This document shows positions 49,425 to 57,451 of a stretch of DNA of 62,704 nucleotides, piece after piece. The translations under genes were made by a program, and so were the position numbers. Numbering within the stretch: the first letter of the stretch is position 1; each line of letters starts with the position of its first letter. The stretch spans positions 1-62,704 of the forward strand of contig NZ_SMME01000861.1 in assembly GCF_009711465.1 (NCBI RefSeq). Direction: 5' to 3'. Origin of the DNA: Parendozoicomonas verongulae (GTDB lineage: Bacteria; Pseudomonadota; Gammaproteobacteria; Pseudomonadales; Endozoicomonadaceae). The notes under the pieces are model-generated. The model was not told where the DNA came from, searched no databases, and worked only from the letters and a program-made list of their open reading frames with translations.

Positions 49425-50186
49425 TTAGCTATTCAGCAAAATGCGCGCAGCATCCACAACAATATTCACCGCATGAGATTCGGTTCTTGCCATCAACTGT
49501 GCATCAGGAATTTCCTGCTGGGTGCGATTAACAATAACACCCGCCACACAGCCGGCACGCAAGCCCAAAGCTGCACACATAGTCAGCAGGGTTGCGGATT
49601 CCATTTCATAGTTGAGCACACCCAGGTTCTGCCATTCATTCATGGAGCCCTGATACTTACGAATGACATAACCACGCAAAGTGTCGTAGCGTTCCTGCCC
49701 AGGGTAGAAGGTATCGGACGACGCAGTAATACCAGTGCGATAGGTCACACCTCGATCACGCGATGCCATTACCATGGCATTGGCACATTCAAAGTCGGCA
49801 ACAGCTGGGTACTCCAGTGGTGCAAAGTGCTGGCTGGCACCGTCCAGGCGTACAGAGCCGGTGGTCACGATGACACTGCCAACATCAATATCTTCCTGAA
49901 TCGCACCAGTGGTGCCGACACGCAGGAAGGTACGAATACCCAGCTGGGCCAGTTCTTCAACCGCAATAGATGTGGAAGGGCCACCGATACCGGTGGAACA
50001 GACGATGACGGCGTTATCACCAATATAGGCACGCCAGATGGTATATTCCCGATGGCTGCACAGATGCTCTGCACGATCCATAAGCTCAGCAATTTTCTTA
50101 ACGCGCTCAGGATCACCGGGAACAATAGCCAGCTCTGCGCCCTGCAGGTCTGCCTTTACTAAACCAAGATGAAAAACATCAGACAT
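49425..50186 (-). CDS. udp: Uridine phosphorylase
   Basis: The 253-residue NP-I family enzyme splits uridine to uracil and ribose-1-phosphate. The start at 50186 has AAGGAG six bases upstream and opens with [20 protein letters not shown] as in E. coli Udp; the frame to 50309 is not used. Further landmarks are [47 protein letters not shown] and [21 protein letters not shown]. Confidence 0.97.
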   Translation of the reverse strand: MSDVFHLGLVKADLQGAELAIVPGDPERVKKIAELMDRAEHLCSHREYTIWRAYIGDNAVIVCSTGIGGPSTSIAVEELAQLGIRTFLRVGTTGAIQEDIDVGSVIVTTGSVRLDGASQHFAPLEYPAVADFECANAMVMASRDRGVTYRTGITASSDTFYPGQERYDTLRGYVIRKYQGSMNEWQNLGVLNYEMESATLLTMCAALGLRAGCVAGVIVNRTQQEIPDAQLMARTESHAVNIVVDAARILLNS

Positions 50187-50348
50187 GGAGTACTCCTTCG
50201 CCTCTTCTGACGTATGAATTTCACGTAATGATAAGCTATAAGTACCCGTACCATTACTTTCGCATAGTCTGGCGGCGTCATCATTATGCGAAAGCAATGG
50301 TCCGGGCACTTAAGTGCCGAAATTGAACAAGAAGAGAAAATCAAAATA

Positions 50349-50379
50349 ATAAAGCTGGCATATTTAACACCAGCTTTAT
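50349..50379 (-). terminator. Terminator of the cold-shock gene
   Basis: On the minus strand ATAAAGCTGG/CCAGCTTTAT (10 bp) is followed by a T-rich tail (TATTTTGA), 37 bp after the csp stop. Confidence 0.8.
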
Positions 50380-50416
50380 CAGGAACGGAAAGAAATCAAA
50401 TCACCTGAAAACAGGT

Positions 50417-50629
50417 TTAGATAACTTCAATGTTCTCAGCCTGAGGACCTTTCTGGCCTTGAGTAACGTTGAACTTCACACGCTGGCCTTCAACCAGTGT
50501 ACGAAAGCCACTGCCAACAATAGCGCGAAAATGAGCAAAAACGTCAGGTCCGTTATCCTGCTCAATGAAGCCATAACCCTTGGATTCGTTAAACCACTTT
50601 ACGGTTCCGGTAGTCTCAGACTCAGCCAT
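50417..50629 (-). CDS. Cold-shock domain protein (CspA family)
   Basis: The 70-residue single cold-shock domain has RNP1 KGYGFIEQ and RNP2 DVFAHF (Ala where Val is usual), and [16 protein letters not shown] at the N-terminus. It binds single-stranded RNA/DNA and melts RNA structure. Whether it is cold-induced cannot be told from the protein. A 29-bp perfect palindrome lies 41 bp upstream of its start. Confidence 0.95.
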   Translation of the reverse strand: MAESETTGTVKWFNESKGYGFIEQDNGPDVFAHFRAIVGSGFRTLVEGQRVKFNVTQGQKGPQAENIEVI

Positions 50630-51000
50630 CTCTATTACCCTGTTTTCCTATAACAGTTTTGATTTATTCAGCAATTGTATGGTCAGACCATACAATTGCC
50701 CGTTTAAAGTCTTTATTGCTTATTTTCTCACTTATAAAACAGGACGAAGCGCGGATACTGAGATCATCTAACCATCGCAATGCATATAAGCTCACTAAGC
50801 CAGTAATGATTATATACAGTATCAATCCACTGGCAACGGAATTTTTATAACCGTTCTCCCAGACAAAACCTTTACACCAGTGCTTTAAAGAATTTGATTT
50901 ACAACATTTTCTACATAGAGCCTTATCCGTAAAATAACAGAATTTGGCTACAAAACGACCTCCACCGGTTTCACATCCGGACACGAAGGAAGAGTACACT
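50630..51000. other. 371-bp gene-free region between csp and the aminopeptidase
   Basis: It holds the 29-bp palindrome and presumably the divergent promoters. A minus-strand frame (50664-51035) with one hydrophobic stretch runs through it but has no ribosome site and overlaps the aminopeptidase start, so I do not call it a gene. Confidence 0.55.
50671..50699. promoter_or_regulatory. 29-bp perfect palindrome, GntR/FadR-type operator candidate
   Basis: GCAATTGTATGGTC and its exact complement flank one central A. The core TGGTCAGACCA fits the FadR-subfamily GntR consensus TNGTNNNACNA. It lies 41-70 bp upstream of the csp ATG and about 300 bp upstream of the aminopeptidase start. No GntR gene is in the window. 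In RNA it would form a strong hairpin, so a role in the csp leader is an alternative. Confidence 0.6.
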
Positions 51001-52803
51001 ATGTCATCCGCAGTACAGCAGCGCGTTGCATCCATCCGGAACTATCTCCACGAGCACAATCTGGATGCCTTTATCCTGCCAACCGCCGACCCGCATCTGG
51101 GCGAATATCAGGCCACTGACGTTCTGCGCGTCAACTGGCTCAGCGGTTTTCATGGTGAAAACTGCATCGTGGTGATCAGCCGAGAAAAAGCTGGCATCTT
51201 CGTTGATGGCCGCTTTACTGTTTCTGTAAAGCAGGAAGTGCCTGCTGACGTTTTCGATTACATGGACATCGACAACGATTGCCACCTGAACTGGATCATG
51301 GAGCAACTGCCTGCCGCTGGTCGTGTAGGTGTTGACGCCTCCCTATTCAACATCGGCTGGTACAAAAATGCCGAAGCCGTATTGGCCAAGCAGAACCACG
51401 AACTGGTTTCCCTGCCAGAAAACCCTGCAGACCTGTTCTGGGAAGATCGCCCGGCAGCACCAGATGCCGCTATCGAACTGTTCCACAGCGCTGGCGAAAA
51501 CAGCACCGAAAAACGCCAGAAACTGGCCACTCAAATGCAGGCTGAAGGACTGTCTGGCATGGTCCTGACCCAGCCTGAAGATACCAACTGGCTGGTCAAC
51601 ATCCGTGGCGCCGATATCCCTTACGTGCGCACCACCCTGAGCTTCGGCAGATAGCAAAACGACGGCACACTGGAACTGTTTATCGATACCGCCCGTCTCC
51701 CAGAAGGCTTTGCCGAGTGGGCTGGAGAGGGAGTAAATACTTACAACATCGCACAGATGTCTGATGTTCTGCCCAGGCTCATCAGTAGCGAAAGCACAGT
51801 GTATCTGGCTCCTGGCGAAACCAACGCCTGGCTGTACAACCTGGTGAGCGATGCTGGCGCCAGGATTATTGAAGGCCGTAACCTCTGTGCCCTGCACCGC
51901 GTTTGCAAGAACGAAGTGGAACTGGAAGGTATGCGCGGCGCCCACATTCAGGATGGCATCGCCGTCACTCGTTTCCTGGCCTGGGTTGATCGTGAAGTGG
52001 AAGCAGGTAATCCCCACAACGAAGAAACCTTCGCCCAGAAGCTACTGGAATACCGTGAAGGTGTAGAAGGCTTCCTCGCACCTTCCTTCGGCAGCATCTC
52101 CGCCTTTGGCCCTAACGCAGCCATGTGCCACTACCACCACGATCCAGAAAACTGTCGATCACTGGGGCAGGATGGCATGTACCTGATCGACAGCGGCGGC
52201 CACTACAACAACGGCGGCACCATCTGTGGTACAACCGACATCACCCGTACTGTAAAAGTGGGCGATGCATCCGACCACGAACGCCACATGTTCACACTGG
52301 TTATGAAAGGTCACATTGCTGTGGATCAGGCCCGCTTCCTACCCGGCAACCGTGGCGAACAGATTGATATGCTGGCCCGTCAGCCCCTGTGGCAGGAAGG
52401 CTACAACTTCGACCACGGCACCGGCCACGGTATCGGACACTGTCTGTCTGTTCACGAATTCCCAACCCGCATTCGTACTGGCGCCGGGGAAGGCGGTGTA
52501 ATAGAGGAAGGCATGTGCATGAGTAACGAGCCGGGCTACTATCTGGAAGACGGATTTGGTATTCGTCTGGAAAACATTATTGCTGCACGTAAAGCAGACC
52601 TGCCGGGCGACCGTGAAATGCTGGAGTTTGAAGTCATCACTTTTGTACCTTTCGACACCCGCCTGCTGGAAGTGGAAATCCTGACCGATGCTGAAAAGCA
52701 GTGGCTGAACAACTACCACAGTGCCTGTTTCGAGAAAATTGCTCCTGCACTGAATGACGAAGATCGCGCATGGCTGGAGAACGCAACGCGCCCTATCGCT
52801 TGA
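51001..52803 (+). pseudogene. Aminopeptidase P family (M24) gene interrupted by one in-frame UAG
   Basis: One 600-codon frame encodes a long M24B aminopeptidase P: N-terminal creatinase-like domains (VQQRVASIRNYLHEHNLDAF, GSAGVTVISREK-like VVISREKAGIFVDGRFT) and the C-terminal pita-bread domain. Metal ligands are Asp in LIDSGGHY, Asp in TTDITRT, His in GTGHGIGHCLSVHE, Glu in SNEPGYY and Glu in RLENII. Codon 218 (51652-51654) is TAG, and the frame continues perfectly through 52803. GAAGGAAGAG precedes the ATG. Without read-through the product is a 217-residue fragment; a restart at 51757 lacks a ribosome site. It may be a recent pseudogene, a base-call error or a read-through gene. Confidence 0.85.
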
Positions 52804-52821
52804 TAGCTGCTGGCATCATTC

Positions 52822-52852
52822 AAATAAGGTTCGCACTGTGCGGGCCTTATTT
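52822..52852 (+). terminator. Terminator after the aminopeptidase gene
   Basis: AAATAAGG...CCTTATTT with an inner CGCAC/GTGCG stem forms a 15-bp hairpin including two T-G pairs, ending in a T-rich tail. It lies 19 bp after the stop. Confidence 0.8.
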
Positions 52853-52899
52853 TCTCTCGCTATCATGTGCTCGCCTGTCGTAGTCAGCTCTTCGGTTTC

Positions 52900-54315
52900 T
52901 TAACGCCCTCTAACGAGCTGGGTAAAAAAGACCTCCATTTTAATATAAAACACTTCTCCATCGGCTTGTTCATTGTTTCTGAAAAATTCATGAAACTCAG
53001 CTAACCCCTCATACTCTGCGTATATCTCAGACCTGTTGATTCGGATCCTCTCTTGATCTATCTGCCTGTTGGAAAGTTGAACGACGGCGACACATTGGTT
53101 ATCACGTTTCCGGATTAACCGCACATTAATATATCCACCCTTGGGTAAAGAAGTGCCCCTACTATTATCGAAGTCAAAATATATCAGCCCTTCCTTAATA
53201 ATAATCTCTACTTGTAGATCTTCACTACACACCTTGTTGCAGTTGAGCAATGTAGTAGAAATCCAGTTACCAGCCTCATGCCCTTCTTGTGCAGTAAAGC
53301 GGGGGGATTTGAAAATTTCATCGGGAATATTTTTCACTTGCTCTTGCAAAACCTCCTCTGCCTGTGATCGCAGGCGACTATATAAATGCTGCGATACATC
53401 ACACAGAGTTGTTCGTGCACCTTCTGCAACCGGAAGGTTGTTAATGGCCCTCTGATCCCTGAAACTCTGTATTGGATGAGCTTCCTCCCTGCAATATGGG
53501 CAACGATTTTTGGCTTTTACCAGACAGTTTTTACAGTAAACCTGCTGACAACAACTCGTCTGAACCGGGTTTACAAAAAGTCGCATACATAGATCGCACT
53601 GTAACTTCTGTGGTACAGGAATCGCTATGGGAATCCGCATTTCGGGAACAATAACCGTAAGATACTCCACGTCAGGCTGGATCTCGCCTTGCGGCGGTCT
53701 CCGAAGCTGTACATTTGTTGCTACGGTCTGGCACTGATTTTCAGGCAAATCATCATTCGGTTTCCCGGATTCCACTGTATCAGGGCTTACATCGACATCA
53801 GGTAAATCATCATTCACCCCCCCGATCTCCACTTCATCAGGGTTTACATCCACATGCAATGCAGCGGCCTGGCATGGGGCTGGAATAGTGGCAGGCTGGC
53901 GTTCTTTATCAGGGTCTTCATCACCTTGTCCAAAACAGCTGGCATACAAACTGCGAATACCTGCCCCCAGAAAACTAAACGCTCCCGAACTACCCGATGC
54001 CTGTCCTTTATCAGAATTCGTTTCTTCACTGTTTTGAGAAGTTCTCCCACTCCCTCCGCTCCCTCCACCGGCCAGTAACATAAAAGGAATGTGCCCGCTG
54101 GAAACATCGACCTGCCTGGACATAGGTAATGACAAAAAGGCTTGTAGATTATTAGCAGATAAGGGCAGGGCGGAGTGGTAACAACTACCGGCCATGGCGG
54201 CTGCACTTGTAAAAAGTAATACGTACAGCAGACACTGGGGCAGTGACGCAGAGACCAAAACAACTATATCGCCACGAAACTTAGAATGAATAACTAATTT
54301 ATTGTTTTGTTTCAT
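52900..54315 (-). CDS. Exported RING-finger protein, candidate eukaryote-like E3 ubiquitin ligase
   Basis: 471 residues from ATG 54315. The N-terminus (IVVLVSASLPQCLLYVLLF then AAAMAGS) looks like a signal peptide. A Gly/Ser-rich linker (GGGSGGSG) and a tandem 19-residue acidic repeat (VDVNPDEVE... and VDVSPDTVE..., each ending NDDLP) precede the RING at about residues 238-275: CDLC, TSCCQQVYC, KNC, CPYC. This is the C4C4 spacing of RBBP6-type RINGs, with a trailing DQRAINNL segment as in those proteins. The C-terminal ~110 residues are a beta-rich domain I do not recognise. E2 binding and ubiquitin transfer in a host cell are inferred. Confidence 0.8.
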   Translation of the reverse strand: MKQNNKLVIHSKFRGDIVVLVSASLPQCLLYVLLFTSAAAMAGSCYHSALPLSANNLQAFLSLPMSRQVDVSSGHIPFMLLAGGGSGGSGRTSQNSEETNSDKGQASGSSGAFSFLGAGIRSLYASCFGQGDEDPDKERQPATIPAPCQAAALHVDVNPDEVEIGGVNDDLPDVDVSPDTVESGKPNDDLPENQCQTVATNVQLRRPPQGEIQPDVEYLTVIVPEMRIPIAIPVPQKLQCDLCMRLFVNPVQTSCCQQVYCKNCLVKAKNRCPYCREEAHPIQSFRDQRAINNLPVAEGARTTLCDVSQHLYSRLRSQAEEVLQEQVKNIPDEIFKSPRFTAQEGHEAGNWISTTLLNCNKVCSEDLQVEIIIKEGLIYFDFDNSRGTSLPKGGYINVRLIRKRDNQCVAVVQLSNRQIDQERIRINRSEIYAEYEGLAEFHEFFRNNEQADGEVFYIKMEVFFTQLVRGR

Positions 54316-54518
54316 AATCCGTGACGAACTATAGCATATTGTCATTTGTAGTACTTCGTGTCACCAGGTTCGCGACACAGTCTGGATGACAAACTGCGAT
54401 ACTGCCATCAGGTTCAACCTAAAGACTAAGCAAGCCACAAAAAGCTGATTTAAGTACCCGGACCATCGACGTATACTGACCAACCATTACCTTACAAACA
54501 CAATAACAAAGGTAACCT

Positions 54519-54917
54519 ATGCTCTACATCTCCAGCATTATCGGAAAAGGCCGTGGTGTATTAACCAGCAAGAAGATTGAAAGGGACACCGTTATCGAGC
54601 GTTGCCCGATAATTATTCTGCCGCCAGACGATGTAGCTAACCTGCGCAAAACCGAGCTGAACAATTATTATTTCTGCTGGGGAAGTAAACAGGAAAGTGC
54701 AGCTATCGCTTTGGGCATGGGTTCTATTTATAACCACTCTTACACGCCCAATGCCTTGTATCGTCCGTGTCAGGATGAACAGGTTCTGGAAATTGTCGCG
54801 ATCAAGAAAATCCTGCCCAATGATGAAATCACTATCAATTACAACGGCAGCCCGAATGATCAATCGCCATTATGGCAGGGTGAAGGGGAAGAGAATCAGA
54901 TTGAGTGGCAGAAGTGA
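54519..54917 (+). CDS. Small SET-domain protein lysine methyltransferase
   Basis: The 132-residue protein is almost only a SET domain. GKGRGVLTSKKIERDTVIE is the N-terminal SET strand pair with the SAM-binding GxG. GSIYNHSYTPNA is the NHSxxPN motif and DEITINYNG is the DE-x-x-x-x-Y motif with the catalytic Tyr. There are no pre-SET or post-SET cysteine clusters. AAAGGTAACCT precedes the ATG. Bacterial SET proteins can methylate host histones or bacterial proteins; the target is unknown. It is divergent from the RING gene across a 203-bp region. Confidence 0.88.
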   Translation: MLYISSIIGKGRGVLTSKKIERDTVIERCPIIILPPDDVANLRKTELNNYYFCWGSKQESAAIALGMGSIYNHSYTPNALYRPCQDEQVLEIVAIKKILPNDEITINYNGSPNDQSPLWQGEGEENQIEWQK

Positions 54918-54925
54918 ATGAAGCA

Positions 54926-54963
54926 AAAAAGGCTCCTTCCCTTGCTAGAGGAGGAGCCTTTTT
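54926..54963. terminator. Bidirectional terminator between SET gene and ahpF
   Basis: AAAAAGGCTCCT/AGGAGCCTTTTT, a 12-bp stem with A-run and T-run, lies between the two convergent stops. Confidence 0.92.
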
Positions 54964-54975
54964 AATGAGCGAAGC

Positions 54976-56580
54976 TTAGGCAGCTTCGTCTGTCACGGAA
55001 GGTTCCGGAGTACGAATCAGGTAGTCAAACGCACCCAGAGAGGCACCGGCACCGCTGCCCATCGCGATAATGATTTGCTTGTACGGTGCGGTAGTTACAT
55101 CACCGGCTGCGAACACACCAGGTACTGAGGTCTGACCACGTTCGTCGACAATAATCTCGCCACGGGGAGACAGTTCAACAACGCCCTTCAACCATTCGGT
55201 GTTAGGTACCAAACCGATCTGAACAAAGATGCCTTCCAGCTCAATATTCACCAGCTCATCGGTTTCACGGTTTTTGTAAACCAGACCTGTCACTTTCTCG
55301 CCATTGCCCTGCACTTCTGTTGTTAAGGCATTGGTAATGATCTCTACATTGGGCAGAGAGCGCAGTTTCTTCTGCAGTACCTCATCAGCACGGAGCTTGG
55401 TATCAAATTCCAGCAGTGTCACTTTGGCAACGATACCTGCCAGATCAATAGCTGCTTCCACGCCGGAGTTACCGCCACCAATTACTGCCACTCGCTTACC
55501 TTTGAACAGTGGGCCATCACAGTGTGGGCAGTAGGCGACACCTTTGCCACGATATTCCTGCTCACCAGGAACATTCATTTCTCTCCAGCGGGCACCGGTA
55601 GACAGTATCACTGAGCGACTGGAAACTGTTGCGCCGTTTTCCAGTTCCACATCAATCAGGCCACCCACCTCTGTTGCAGGCTTGAGCACTTTGGCCATCT
55701 GACCGGTCATAATATCCACGTCGTAATCTTTAACGTGCTGCTCAAGGTTGGCGACCAGCTTGGGGCCTTCCGTTTCTTTTACGGAGATAAAGTTTTCGAT
55801 GGCCATGGTGTCCATCACCTGACCACCAAAGCGGTCTGCCACCAAACCTGTCCGAATGCCTTTACGGGCAGAGTAAACCGCTGCCGCTGCACCGGATGGG
55901 CCACCACCGACAATCAGAGTATCGAACGAGGCTTTGCTGTTAATGGTTTCCGCTTCCCGCTTGCCTGCGTTCTTATCAATCTTCTTTACAATATCTTTCA
56001 GACTGATACGCCCCTGGGCAAAGCTTTCTCCATTCAGGAATACGGAGGGCACAGCCATCACTTTACGCTCGTCCACTTCATCCTGGAACAGCGCGCCATC
56101 AATCATGGTGTGACGGATTTTCGGGTTCAGTGCCGCCAGCAGGTTCAGTGCCTGTACAACTTCAGGGCAGTTCTGGCAGGACAGAGAAATATAAGTTTCA
56201 AAGTTCAGCTCACTGTCCAGCCCTTTCACCTGTTCCATCAGCTCGGCTTCCAGCTTCGGGTCATGGCCACCGGTATGGAGCAGAGCCAGTATCAGGGAGT
56301 TAAATTCGTGCCCCATGGGCACACCGGCAAAATGAATACCGGCTGATTCGCCTTGCCTGCGAATAGCGATAGACGGAACACGTGCATTGGCAGTGTCACC
56401 GGCAACGACTGTAATGTTGTCGCTTAGTTCCGCCAGTTCATGTGCAAGGGTCTTTAATTCTTTGGACTTTGCAGAAACCTCAGCGGATAAAGAATCATCA
56501 ACAAACGCAACAATCTCAACTGTGCGGCTAATGTTCTGAAAGTAAGTTGACAGTTGTTGTTTAAGACTTGCGTCCAGCAT
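54976..56580 (-). CDS. ahpF: Alkyl hydroperoxide reductase subunit F
   Basis: The 534-residue flavoprotein reduces AhpC with NADH. The N-terminal tandem thioredoxin folds carry the redox pair CQNC. They are joined to a TrxR-like module with FAD motif [17 protein letters not shown], redox pair CPHC, NAD motif [15 protein letters not shown] and [10 protein letters not shown]. It aligns with E. coli AhpF throughout. The ATG at 56580 has GGAG six bases upstream; a GTG four codons earlier is less likely. It follows ahpC by 114 bp with a hairpin between. Confidence 0.97.
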   Translation of the reverse strand: MLDASLKQQLSTYFQNISRTVEIVAFVDDSLSAEVSAKSKELKTLAHELAELSDNITVVAGDTANARVPSIAIRRQGESAGIHFAGVPMGHEFNSLILALLHTGGHDPKLEAELMEQVKGLDSELNFETYISLSCQNCPEVVQALNLLAALNPKIRHTMIDGALFQDEVDERKVMAVPSVFLNGESFAQGRISLKDIVKKIDKNAGKREAETINSKASFDTLIVGGGPSGAAAAVYSARKGIRTGLVADRFGGQVMDTMAIENFISVKETEGPKLVANLEQHVKDYDVDIMTGQMAKVLKPATEVGGLIDVELENGATVSSRSVILSTGARWREMNVPGEQEYRGKGVAYCPHCDGPLFKGKRVAVIGGGNSGVEAAIDLAGIVAKVTLLEFDTKLRADEVLQKKLRSLPNVEIITNALTTEVQGNGEKVTGLVYKNRETDELVNIELEGIFVQIGLVPNTEWLKGVVELSPRGEIIVDERGQTSVPGVFAAGDVTTAPYKQIIIAMGSGAGASLGAFDYLIRTPEPSVTDEAA

Positions 56581-56647
56581 GATGCTCTCCACTACTCCTG
56601 TAAAAAATTGTACGACAGGAAATATAATAATAAGGGTAAAAATCCCA

Positions 56648-56673
56648 GAGCTTTGCTTGCTGCCACAAAGCCC
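56648..56673 (-). terminator. Attenuator-like hairpin between ahpC and ahpF
   Basis: On the minus strand GGGCTTTG pairs with CAAAGCTC (8 bp with one G-T pair), and a T-run (ATTTTT) follows a few bases later. A partly efficient terminator here would explain high AhpC relative to AhpF. The role is inferred. Confidence 0.55.
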
Positions 56674-56694
56674 CGGGGTATTGCAGATTAAAAC

Positions 56695-57258
56695 TTAGAT
56701 CTTACCAACCAGGTCCAGAGAAGGAGCCAGAGTTTCTTCACCTGGCTGCCATGCTGCTGGGCAAACTTCACCGTCGTGCTCAGCTACGTACTGTGCAGCC
56801 TGGATCTTGCGGATCAGCTCTTTAGCGGAGCGGCCAATGCCCAGATCGTTGGTTTCTACAACCTTGATAACGCCTTCTGGGTTCATAACGAAGGTGCCGC
56901 GCAGTGCCAGGCCATCTTCTTCAATCATTACTTCAAAGTTACGAGTGATAGCACCTGTTGGATCGCCGATCATTGGGAACTTGATCTTGCTGATAGTGTC
57001 GGAGCTGTCGTGCCATGCTTTGTGAGTGAAGTGAGTGTCGGTGGACACGGAGTACACTTCAACGCCCATAGCCTGCAGCTTCTCGTAGTGATCAGCCAGA
57101 TCGCCCAGCTCAGTTGGGCAAACGAAGGTGAAGTCGGCTGGGTAAAAGAATACAACAGACCACTTACCCTTCAGATCTTCTTCAGTTACAGAGATGAAGT
57201 CACCGTTGTGAAAAGCGGTAGCGGAGAATGGCTTGATTTCTTGGTTTACCAGAGACAT
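56695..57258 (-). CDS. ahpC: Alkyl hydroperoxide reductase subunit C (2-Cys peroxiredoxin)
   Basis: The 187-residue typical 2-Cys peroxiredoxin reduces H2O2 and organic peroxides. The peroxidatic Cys47 is in FTFVCPTEL and the resolving Cys is in [22 protein letters not shown] and the C-terminal helix match the enterobacterial AhpC group. An OxyR-like site lies 82-118 bp upstream of the start. Confidence 0.97.
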   Translation of the reverse strand: MSLVNQEIKPFSATAFHNGDFISVTEEDLKGKWSVVFFYPADFTFVCPTELGDLADHYEKLQAMGVEVYSVSTDTHFTHKAWHDSSDTISKIKFPMIGDPTGAITRNFEVMIEEDGLALRGTFVMNPEGVIKVVETNDLGIGRSAKELIRKIQAAQYVAEHDGEVCPAAWQPGEETLAPSLDLVGKI

Positions 57259-57339
57259 TTAACTTTCCTCGTTAGGGTCTAAATAACTACTTGCCTTGTG
57301 TTCGAGATAAATCTTATGTCGGGAACAAAGTTTAAAGAA

Positions 57340-57376
57340 ATGAATTGCACTTATTACGCCGATAGCAAAACCCTAT
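57340..57376 (-). promoter_or_regulatory. OxyR-binding site upstream of ahpC
   Basis: On the minus strand four tetrads are spaced exactly seven bases apart: ATAG, CTAT, ATAA and TCAT, against the OxyR consensus ATAG-n7-CTAT-n7-ATAG-n7-CTAT. The first half is perfect, the third tetrad matches three of four bases and the fourth two of four. The position fits peroxide-inducible control of ahpCF. Confidence 0.75.
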
Positions 57377-57401
57377 ATGGCACGTATGAACCAAATAAAC
57401 C

Positions 57402-57419
57402 GGGCGGCATATGCCGCCC
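57402..57419 (-). terminator. Terminator after the tolC-like gene
   Basis: The 18-bp perfect palindrome GGGCGGCATATGCCGCCC lies 25 bp after the stop and is followed on the minus strand by GGTTTATTT. It lies just upstream of the OxyR site of ahpC. Confidence 0.7.
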
Positions 57420-57426
57420 TGCCGTT

Positions 57427-57451
57427 CTATACGTGCTATACGTGCTATACG
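57427..57451 (-). repeat. 9-bp tandem repeat giving three in-frame UAG stops
   Basis: CTATACGTG occurs twice in full and then as CTATACG at the 3-prime end of the tolC-like gene. Because the unit is nine bases, the coding strand reads GTA TAG CAC repeatedly, so three UAG codons follow in frame. Confidence 0.85.

Noticed and set aside
50664..51035. 123-codon minus-strand frame with one hydrophobic segment
   Set aside because: Overlaps the start of the aminopeptidase gene, has no ribosome site and ends in the palindrome. It could hide a ~65-residue membrane peptide, but I cannot support it.
51652..51654. UAG as pyrrolysine codon
   Set aside because: No pyl genes are visible, the taxon is an unlikely host, and the position is not near the active site.
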